Position numbers and translations under genes: made by a program. From NCBI RefSeq assembly GCF_000003815.2, contig NC_049993.1:17330656-17394655 (forward strand): a stretch of 64,000 nucleotides of DNA, read 5' to 3'. Numbering within the stretch: position 1 is the stretch's first letter; every line of letters begins with the position of its first letter. Under the pieces are notes generated by a model that did not search any database, was not told the origin of the DNA, and worked only from the letters and a program-made list of their open reading frames with translations. Source of the DNA: Branchiostoma floridae (Eukaryota; Chordata; Leptocardii; Amphioxiformes; Branchiostomatidae). Below are positions 10,908 through 22,900 of the stretch, one piece after another.

Positions 10908-13900
10908 TTATGCCAGCTTGAGTTTCTTCCAGGCAGGTGTTGTGTCCTTCTCCTTGGCCTCCTGTTCGTCTATCTCCTGTTCTAACGTCTTCTCTGCCAG
11001 TTTAGGGTCAGGCTGCGTTCTGTAGGAGATACAAGACAATAGATACAGTTTTTTAAAAACAAGACAAATTTATATTTAAAATCTGAACAATATACGTTTG
11101 AATGAAGTAGAACAATCAAGACTTTAAAATCGATCATGTACATTCAACAAGTAGAGCTACTTTCAACCTGAAGTGATGTTCACAACGATACTAGAAGCAG
11201 AAATCTTCCCAACATGTATCTACAGTCATGTCCCACATATCACCTCAAGTTCTTTTACTACAATGCCCAAATAACGTAAGAATAGACTTGTTGTGCAAAT
11301 AAATACAGAAAAAAAACACACAGTAGGAAACATACATCTTGTACACGTGACCGAGGTACACAGGGTTCTCCTCTGCCTCCTTAGCGTGGCGCAGGATGGA
11401 CTCTCGAGGGTTGGAGTCATCGATGATGTTGGGGGCAATGGTTCGGGAGATGTAGGATGACAGTGTACTGCCGGTCGCTCCCAGTCTACCACCAGCACCT
11501 GTGATAGAGGAAATATAGTCAATAGCAAAATTTACAATGCACTATAATATATCCGCTTGTCTTAGTCTTACTGCAACATAACTGTAAAGGTAAGCTCCTC
11601 CCAGAAGATTCTATCCCTGTATGTCACTCCCAGTCTACCGCCAGCACCTATGATAGCAGAAATCTAGTTACTATCAACATTTACAATGCACTATCATATC
11701 TGGTTTGTGTAAACTATGTAGATGTTGGGGGCGATGGTTCAGGAGATGTACAACGACAGCATACTGCTGGTTGCTCCCAGTGCCTGTAATAGGGGAGGTC
11801 AATGTCAACATCTACAATTCACTATGATAATCGTATCTAAGAAAAGGTAAGAAAAGGACATACCAGCTCCACTGACAGGGAGGTCGGGTCTGTGAGACCG
11901 CAGGGGGTCCAAGCGATCCTTCTTTGGTGCAGTTTTGCACCTATTACTCTTATATTACTCTGAACGACCTGTCACCTTTAACCTGTGACCTTTGCGTACA
12001 AACAAAAGAATAGAAGAGGCAGTGACGTACCAGCTCCACTGACAGGGAGGTCGGGTCTGTGAGACCGCAGGGGGTCCGAGCGATCCTTCACCAGCTGTTT
12101 CCACGCCATCCGCCCGCGCCGGTTCTCTCGGAATATCGGAAGGGCGTGAGCTGTAGTGACAGCAAACAGAATACATCAAATCTGTGCAGTGCTACTGTAG
12201 TAGACAAATTTCCATAAATACCATCTGGTCATTGTGACCCCTTTTTGGTGGCTGCTAGGATTTTTCTATTAATGAACTATGTATTATAAAGCCAGTCTAT
12301 AGTTGCCACCTGTCTTTTGTGACTATTGTCTTCAAGTCCTTGAGTGGTTTGGCTATACATCACATCTTAGATAATTGTACATCAGGTCTTTGAGGAGACT
12401 TGTGACAACTCACTGACTAGTAGGTCTACAGGCATTAGAATGAGCAGTGAATAGACTGGCAAATATAACAATCTGGTACCATAATACACACCACACATGT
12501 ACTATGTAAGTGCACACACTACTAGGCCAAGTCTAGGGCACTTGCAGAAGGTTGGTAAGATCTGACAATTAAAAGAAGACTTTATGGGGGGCTTTAGACT
12601 CAAGTTAACAGAATGTACCATAGAAAAGGCACTACTGTAGTAATTTTCAATCCAGTGATGTAACCTTGAATGGAGATGTTCGAACATATAAAAATGTCCT
12701 GCATTGCTAATTTATTGATTGACTGGTACTTGTACTTACGTGTGAGGATCTGTTCATGCACCACAGTCTCCACCTGTTTCATACTTCTCTTGGTCTTCAC
12801 AACACACTGTTTGGCTCCTCTGTTATACAATTATAGAAAAATACACAACAAATTCAGTCTATTTTTCAAGAAACACTCAGCATCCTCCAGATATACATCT
12901 CTAATGACTATCGCAACTTCAGCTACTGCTTTCTACATGATAACATTTTCTTTACAGATGTGAGGGTAATTCTCCCTGAAGAAGTTCAAGGTTTGACTCA
13001 AACTTTCAACATTTCATGTTTATTTTTGTTTAATTGCTGATTAAACTTAACATGTCATGTTGTTGGGAAAGAAGACAGTTTGAGTCTTAAATTTTAGTCA
13101 GGACATCTATACCAACAGATTTCTTTATATCCTTAAGTAACAAAACTTGTATGAAACATAAGAAAACCTACTTGTGGCTCTTGTTAGGATCGTAGAAGAC
13201 CTTAGCCTTGCCGTTGCTGCACCCAACAATGATCTGGTTTAACCTGTAATGCCACAGACACCGGACTACACCCTGGAAAAAAACACACAACAAATGTCAA
13301 TAAGACTTACACTGTTACAGAACCTGAATATCTTTATCAGTGATTACGATGGCTAGTATGTTGATTCAATCTATAGTCACATAAAAACATGACATCTTTG
13401 CCCAACATTGTACCTATTCCTAGTCAAGAGAGACTTTTACAGGTTTTCAACCACTTTAAGCAAAGCATCTTTTTATACTAAAACTTTATTTTAATACATT
13501 AAATGAATGGAAAAAATGCTGTGGATTATAAATGCTTAATTTTTTTAGGCAAAGCACACAAATTGTTTTCATTGACATGTGTGCAATGGCTAACCGTTGT
13601 AATCATTGAGAAAATAGCATCATTTCATCATATCATTATCAAATGGTGTAAACCTATGTGTTAACAAAGTGCTATTAATGATAGAGACAGAGTCTAAGGG
13701 GAAAAACTCACAGTATCCTCCAGTTCTATCTCATCCACCGTCCTGAAGGTTTCCCTGTCCAGGAACACCAGTTTGCCATTCCCCTCTCCCTTCTTCACCT
13801 GTGTACCTGTCACCACCATCTTATCATCAGGGCTGAACGTGCAATCAGTCCTGAAGGACAGAGACAAAATAAAATGCATCTCAAGCAAGGCAGTAGTATA

Positions 13901-16900
13901 AAATTCTTTAAACTCAACCTAAAAGACCTTTACCTGGATAACGTTAAAACAACTTCCGTTTTATCATCATTTAGGCCTGAATGGACTCCTTGAACTACAT
14001 TATGTACTTTGACTTTAACTTAATTTTGAATCTACAATTAGCATGACATTTCTGTTAGCTATTCTCCCTGTGCTCCTATGAAGTACATCAATACAATCTC
14101 ACATGATAGAGAGAGATACTAAAACAAAATCACAATAAAATACCTAAGAAACTAATTACTCCTTGCTGCAATGAAAATATTGCCCCAAGCATGACAGAAT
14201 CTACAACTGTTACTGTTACTGTATATCCCCCTTTTCCTCTTGTTCATGACTCACCAGGTGTAGATTTTCTGAAGTAGGTACATGTAGTCTCCTTGTAGCC
14301 TTGGTGCCTAGTTTGGTAGGTGGGGCTTCTTTAGAAACTGTAATCCTCTCTGTCTATGACCTTGCAATTGGTTCCCTCCCAGTAGATCACATGGTTCTTT
14401 CTTTTAAGATTTGTTATTCGGAAGACTTTTACTTACATTGGGTAGAAGCACTGCAGCTTGGTTGCTACGTTTAGTGGTCTCTTGAAGCTCCTGATGTCCC
14501 ACAGTTTCATGGTGTCATCACCTGTAAAGCAACAGGAAAACTGTGAAGTTAGGGGTGGGTACTGGCACAGTGTTCAGTTCAGTTCATCCTCATATGAGGT
14601 GCCATTAACAATGTCTAACCATGCATCTCTATCAAGCATGGCGGCTAGCAGGTTGTAGTCCTTTAAACCGACCTCCTCCTCCAGAACTTTCTTGAGTGTC
14701 AGGTTTGGTCGTCCCCTTTTTCTCTTTGCATCAGGTTCCCAGAGGAGAACTTTGGCAGCCATCTCCTCATGATGTGCTACATGGTCAGCAAGGGCCAGTC
14801 TTGTTTACTGAATAGTTCTAGTGATTGGGGGAAGTCCATTGTACAGTTTTTTGTTTTTGGCAGAGTGTACCGGTACAAAACTTTTTTGGTCCGGTCTAGA
14901 AAAGGCGGAGCTGAAGAGCAACAGGAAAAACATAAAGCCTTCAATTCTACACCTGATTGTCTTTAAGTTCATCATCATCATCGGTCGACGTGATCAAATG
15001 TAAACATGTTCGCACATGTTCGCACACGACGGGGTGATACCGCCCCTTTCGGGGTGACATACCCTTTCGCTGGCTAATTACAAGACGGGGATGCGCCAGG
15101 TCTCCCGTCCGGGTGAATGATGTAAATCACCGTGTGGCTGATACGGTATGGAGGTTCGCCAGGCCTCCAACCGGGTGATTTGAAGTGAATCACCAACTCC
15201 GGACAGAAGGGTTTGCTCCAACCACACCGCACCATCGCACGTGTGGGGGTTCTTTAACGTGCATGGGGTGTGACTCTCCCCATACACGGGACCTCCATTT
15301 AACGTCCTATCTGAGGGACGACTCATTTTTCACTGGAGTAAAGTGAGGAAAGTCGTGTAAAGTGCCTTTCCCAAGGGCACAAGACCGGCAACACGGAGGC
15401 GGATTCGATCCGGCGACCTCTCGGTCACGGGCCGTATACACTACCACTGTGCTACGCGGCCCCACACGTAGTCTTTAAGTTATGTGTAACCAGTTAACAG
15501 CAAAGCAACATTATTGATATTTATTGATAATCTTTATTGCATATTCATGCCTGTACTACTAGGCTGTAGGCTAAATGCACATTAAAGGACCACATGTGGT
15601 CTTATGGATGAAAAAAGATAACTAAACTGTACAATAATTCTAAACTAGACTAAATGGAAAATGACATTCTGTATTACTACTGTAACAGGAAATATCACTA
15701 TTACAGTCAACTAATTGTTTTACCTTTTTGGCAACAACTCAAAGGTGACATTTAGAAACATAGGCTTAACTGCCATAATGATTGACATATTTCTAAGAAT
15801 GTATGAACTTTGTATGAAATTTGAACTTGACATGTTCTTTCTTCCTTCTTTCTTTTATTCATTTAATGTACATTGTTGACAAGTCCTCCTACCTCCCCTT
15901 GACAGCAGTGCTCTGTTATCATATGAGAAGCTGACACAGGTGATCCCAGCTCCATTCTGATGGGCTGTTCTCTGCAGATACTTGGTGTGGACCTGGGGCA
16001 GGGGAAGTGAGCAAGACAGTAAGAAAATGGCTTTGGGACTGTTTACCTCTATTGACCCATGATTGACTGTCGGGAATCTTGGCAGAACTATGAAATCTAT
16101 AGTTTAGGTTATCAAAGATGTCCTAACACAATGAAAGCTGATGGTGATATTATGCATGTGTACATTACAATCTTATAACACATGTACAGTAATAGGACAG
16201 GCATCAGGACTATCATTGGGTGAATGGAAGGAACTAAATCAAAACAAAAAGGTGGAATGGCAATAGATGTGATGGAAAAAAAGAATACGTAAAGAGTGAT
16301 TATTGAACATTACTCAATATAGCAAGTGCCTCAGTATGGTCAAGGAGGTTGTATAACCTCCTTGGTATGGTTACTTACATTCAAGTTGGCATCCCAGATC
16401 TGAATGGATCCATCCTGAAAGATAAAACATTGCATTATAATGTTATATGAAAGACAGTATGGTGAGATCTTCCTTTTAACATATTTCTAGAGTCAGATTA
16501 GATCTATTAGTCTATCAACTTCTACTGCATTGTAGAGAAAGGCTTGCTTATCACCATTCCTTGAGCCAAAATGGAACCTGAATTTCAAACAAACAAACAC
16601 AGAAACCCACCCACCTCACATCCCCCCACGATGAGTTTTCCGTCCCTGCTGAACCCACAGGAGGTGACTCCAGTCTTCCTGCCCTGCTGAGATCGGGCCT
16701 TGAAGGCCGTCTTGTGTTTCTTACCCTCCGACTCAACATCCCATATTCGGACTGTGCTGCAATAAGAACAATAAGCAAATATATCACATGTACTTCATAG
16801 CCTGACTAAAATCACACTCCTTGCGACCGGACTGAAAGTTACTGCCACCCTTCCCCAGCCAGCAAGAGATTGTGTAAACACAGGCTAATGTACTTTAGAA

Positions 16901-19900
16901 TTCACACATTTTACTCAATATACATTTATTCCTAATGACAGTGCATGTGAGAATTGCTTGTTTGCTTGCCAAGAACATTTATGTCAACATGGAAGTGATT
17001 TGGATACAGTTACTACAAACAACATGCACAGACTGAAGATTGTTTCTGTGACCGAACTACTGAATCTTCAAACAAGTCCCAAATTTGGGATGGTTTCAGT
17101 AAGTTGTAAAGATCTTACCTATCATCTGAGCAGGTCAGAAACAGTCCCTTGGTCCTTGGGTGCCAGCAGGCACTGTTGAGGGACGCTACATGGCCCTGTA
17201 GTATGGGAAAATGTCACATCACGTAATTGTAATCTCGAAACATCTAGCTGCAGTAAATCTTTGTTTTTATCCAGTTGTACTTGTAGAGATTGAGCTACAT
17301 TGCTTCATTTGTTCCTTTCATTCATTCATCATTTCTTCATTCATTCATTTATACTAAATTATAGTTGATTCAAAGACAAACCTTAGTCTTGGCCATGTCC
17401 TGTAGATACTGGTCTCCTTTAGAACACTCCAGCACTTCAAACCCATCTCTGTCAAAAACCTTGGCCTGGGAGTTTCCTGCTGCTATCAGGATCATGTCAC
17501 CCGTTATGGTGTAGGCCAGGGATCTGATGTTGTGGCTGGAATGGAAAATTAGTATTAGGTCAACTGACATGACGATCATTCCTCCCTCAAATATTCTGAA
17601 ATATTCAAGTTAGTTTAGATGTACATTAAGGACAGAATTCAGGATCATGTGTCCCGTTATGGTGTAGGCCAGGGATCTAATGTTGTGACTGGGGAGGGGA
17701 ATTTGTACTGGGTCAACTGGCATGAAGATCATCACTCCCAAAAATACTGTGCAAGAAGATATGTGTCTTATGCTTTATCAATCATCTACTGCAAGTCAAT
17801 AAATGTACATGCACATGTAGACCTCTGGCATAGGAACTTACTCAATAGGGGACAACAAAATTAATAGTGGCAGTTCAGTTCATCCAAGGAGAGGTGACAC
17901 CATAGTGTCAGCTGTTACAAAATTGTCCATGAAGCTAAAATCATTTCTGATTTCAAACACATATCTTAGCTAACAGCAAAATTTGCCCCTCAAAATTAAG
18001 GACGAAGCATTTCAGAGGGTCAAGATTTCAACATTTTCCCATGGAGCATAACCCTGGACCCCCCTAGGATCGCCGTGCCTTTAATTATAGGATTTCCATT
18101 CAAAATCCAGGGGACGGAAAAAAAATCAGGCTGGCTAGAACATTGATTCAGACAATAAAGTAGATAGATGGGTTGAAAACTCACCATTCGCAGGGTTGTA
18201 TTGTGCGGAAGGACTGGAGGCTGGCATCCATCGCCGCAAAGTCCCAGAACCTAATGTCGTAATCGTAGCCTCCTGTGATCAGCCGCGACCCAGACGGGTC
18301 AAGGGCAAGGGCAGACACCTGAAAGATAAAACATCATGTACATTTCTACTTTAACTTACATATACTACTGTGTAGGCATTATGCCTAGTGAGCATCAAGA
18401 ACTTATCCCTGTGTGGCCAGTGGTCATACAGTAAAACAAAATGGAGTGCATGACATAGTAAAATAAACATGTGTTATGTGATTATACATAGTCATGTACA
18501 TGCCTTAGCAGCAGTTGGGAATGCATGTACCTGGGGATTTTTCATACTACACATGCAATTAAGTGTGGGGACATGTGTAGCACAGTAGTTTGTTTGATGC
18601 GCATTTGTCTTAATCTGAATTGGTCAACAATCTAGCTTTACAGTCATGCACAGATAACTATCAATTTGCAGATAGAGACCATCATGTCCTATGGTTCTTA
18701 TATTGTCATAGACAATATAATGATGTTAATCCGTGAAGAAATACCACAATTTTACTTACCGTTTTATTTCCATGTTCCAATGTGATCTCATGACTCGCAG
18801 GTATTCTCTTATCAAGGGGCTGGAAGAGAAGGGGGAAAATCATATATATACAAGAAATGGAATAAAATCCTTCAAAGTGTTAGAAGACACTACATTACTT
18901 AGTAGTCCCCTGTTATTTTGTATGGAATTAGGAGGAGTGGTCCAACTCTCTGTCATTCTTAAAAAAGGCAAATACATCTCCATTATTACAACATGCAATG
19001 TCAAAACTGATCAATGTTATCTGAGATCTGTCATTTAATGAAAGCCACAAATGAAGATTAGTTTGATCATCAACACTACTGAGACCATTTCTTACATCAT
19101 AACTTTAAAGTAATTAACCAACCAACAATGCTGACACTAAAAACAGTCACATGACTACACCATAATGTACAGTGATTGGTCAAGAACTGCTATGACTCAC
19201 ATCCTCCTCCTCTTCCTCATCACTGTCCTCATCAGAGTCCCTGGGAGGCAGAGGAGGGCCGATAAACTCTTCATCTGCGTCTTTACCTGCAGCTGTCTTC
19301 TGTAATGTAAAAGTATAACTTAAAATTTGGTTATACACCTAGACTTGCATTTAATGAAAACCCTTGTGTGACCATTATTAGAATATTCTTCAATCAGTAA
19401 TGATTTGAAAGGCATATAAAAACTACATCCCTCCCTGTGTGACCATTGTGAACACTTTTTGATCTTAGAACACTACAGTTTTACTTCTAGTTCCAATATA
19501 TTGCCTGCCTACTGTGACCATTTTCCTTGACTCTCCAAGGAGGTTACTGATGAACTTTATTAAATTGCTCAACATTTGTACATAGTACAATGTATGGCAA
19601 CGACTGATAAAAAAGGCAATGGTACTGCCAAAACTATACAGGCTTGACTGTACTTGTGATACTGGAAACTTTACTCTAAATATTGGGTTACTGATGAGAG
19701 GAACAGAAACTGAATACCTACATGTACTAGTATAGTGGTAACACCAAAGGGACAATTTGTTCAAGGATTAGAAAAATGCCAGCATTAGATAAATGAATAC
19801 ATGTAACAGAACCGGAAAGCCTAGTTGGCTAAACAATTATTTTCTATAATAATAATAATAATAGCCTTTGGTTATCCCTTTCCTAAGAATTACTTTTACA

Positions 19901-22900
19901 GCAATCTCACTTGAGGTGGAGGTAGTGGTGGTCCGATCATTTCATCATCTGATGAGTCTGAATCATCTGAGTCTGAATCTGGTGATGGTTTCTGGCTGGC
20001 TGCTGAGGTGGAAGGTTGGGGGCCAGAGCGAGGTCTGGGAGGGGGTGGGGGCATCCTGTCCTCATCTGAACTGTCACTTCCTCTTGCTGCCTCTCTCTCC
20101 TCTGGGATGGGAAAAAAACAAAACAAGGTTTTCATTACTGAAGAAAACTTATATGTCTGTATAAGTTAACATTACATTAACATTGTAACAAGTGACACAA
20201 GTAGGCTTGAGTGTAGTTGGTAATTAGTTACTAGTAGTAGGTTTGCATTAATACTAAATAAAATTATTGTATATCAAAATAAATATTGATGTTTCCTAAA
20301 TCTTATCATCATGTGAGTTTGGATCAAAGTTGGTCCTAGGAGAGATCCCGATCGCAATCAGTACTAGTAGAATCGCCGATTGTCCTAGGACAGATCACAA
20401 TCGCAGTCTGTTTCCCGTGTCTGGGCGGCATATGAGTTTGGATCGGAGTTGGCCCTAGGAGAGACCCCGATCGCAATCTATACTAGTAGAATCACCGATT
20501 CTCCCAGGAGATCTAGAGATCCCGATCGGAGTTGGCCCTAGGACCAGCTCCGATAGCGATCTCTCCTAGGAGAATCGACGATTCTACTGGATCGTGATCT
20601 CTACTGTGACGTATACATAAGCAACAGACTGCCTCATACTCATAACATACCACACAGTCACAAGTTATGAAGTTATAAAGTGGGGGCTTGTGACCAGGGC
20701 TTGTTTTCAATATATATATATACTGTCACTTCCTCTCACTGCCTCTCTTTCCTCTGGGATGGGACAAGAACAGAACAAAGTTTTCATCACTGAAGGAAAC
20801 TTAAAGGTTTGTACAAGACCTTAGCACTAGTGCAGAAAGGATGAACTGCCTGATAGAATAATACACCATTTGTGTTAATGTACCCAGAGAGCTGATAACA
20901 TAGTTCACTTCCTTGTTTTCCTGGTCCAGAGGCAGGCTAGATCTAATCTTTGTAACTAGTTGGATAGGACGTTAAATGGAGGTCCCGTGTCTGGGGACGA
21001 GAACCCCCACACGTGCGATGGTGCGGTGGATCAAATCATTCTGTCTGACTGGAGTTGGTGATTCACTACAAATCACCGGATAGAGGCCTGGCGAACCTCT
21101 GTCTCGTATCAGCCACATGGTGAATTACATCATTCACCCAGACGGGAGACCTGGCGCATCCCCGTCTTGTAATTAGCCAGCAAAAGGGTATATCACCCCG
21201 TAAGGGACGGTATAACCCCGTCGTGTGTAAATATGTGCAATCACACGACCGATGATGATGATGATGAGATCTAACCACAGAATATTTCAATACCATGAAA
21301 ATTGCTAATATATACAGGTAACTTTGCATATACTACATGTAATTTATGATATATCATTACGGCACAGCTTACCAAACACTTTCCGTGACCTTTCTTGCGC
21401 TGTCTTCTTGGTCTGTTCAAGTATGGAGTCAAGGTCAAAAGTCATGGCTTTTTTCTTTGTTCCTGTTGGTCAGATAAATTAATGGATAAAGATTACAAAA
21501 TCATGTGTGGCAACAAAAACATAGCATGTTCAAAAGTGATTGCTAAGGACTGACAATTCTTTTTGACTTTCTGCTAGTGAGACTTTTAGACTATTAGGAG
21601 GGACATCAAGGTGTGCAGTCTAACATAGTAACAGGGATGGACCCACTAGACAGAGACGCATGGAGGCGCAGTGCGAAGACTAGACTGCTGCCTACCCCTG
21701 TGTCAGGGATTCCAGCAGCAGTATAATAAAAAAAAAATGGATACTACTACTATTTATTTGTTTATTTATACTACTACTTTATTGATACTACTACTACTAG
21801 TTGGAGAAGTGCCTAACATAGCGGTATGTGCAGTGTACATTCCTCCGGGATCACCACATACCGGCGCTTTGGTCGAACACCTGAGCACCGTGGTTGATCA
21901 AATACGATTGACAACCCCTAATGCTGGAATATGTATCGCCGGTGATTTTAATCGCGCAGACGTCCAGGACCTCTGTCGTGGTAATCAGCTCCGGCAAATC
22001 GTCGATGTACCTACGAGGCTAGACGCCACCTTGGACTTAGTTATCACCAACCTTGGACACATGTACCTCCCACCTTCTTTGCTACCTCCCCTGGGCTCAA
22101 GTGATCACAAGATTCTAAACTTACAACCCAGGGCTCAAGTTGAAATACCCAAGACAAGGTCAAAGGTTGTTAGACCCATGCCCGACTCCAGCGTCAGATC
22201 CTTCGGTCAATGGCTGGTAAACCACGAATGGACTGAAGTTCTATCTGCAACAGGCGTGCAGTCTAAGACTGACGCTTTCTACCAGACATTGCACAACAAG
22301 ATCGACCAGTACTTTCCTGTAAAGACTATCAAACTCCATACCAACGATAAGCCATGGATCAGTCCCAAAATCAAAAGCCTCATACAACAACGACAACAAG
22401 CTTTCAATGCCCAAGACCATGACAGGTACAAGCAACTTCGACACAAAGTAAAACAAGAAATACTAAGTGCAAAGAAAAACTTCTACAAGGACAAAGTGAA
22501 CACCATAAAGAAAGAAAACCCATCAAAATGGTACCAGCAGATCAAGGTCATGACGAACACGTCAGGAACAGGTCTCACCCTCCACGTTGAAGGTGCACCA
22601 CCAGGAGACAACAAGGCTGTCGCTGACGCAGTAAACAATGCTCTGTGCACAATAACCTGCTCACTCGACCCACTAGACAACACTAGACTACCAACATTTC
22701 TCCCAGCTAGGCCTTTGGACGAGGTGCAGCCGTGGCAAGTGTACGAAAAGTTGAAACACGTCAAAGTGAACAAAGCCGCAGGACCGGACGGTCTTTCCAA
22801 CAGAATCATCAAGTGCTTTGCCTATGAGATTTCTACACCAGTAACGTCCATATTGAATGCCTCACTATCGGAGGGGGTCGTCCCAGAACAATGGCGACAG

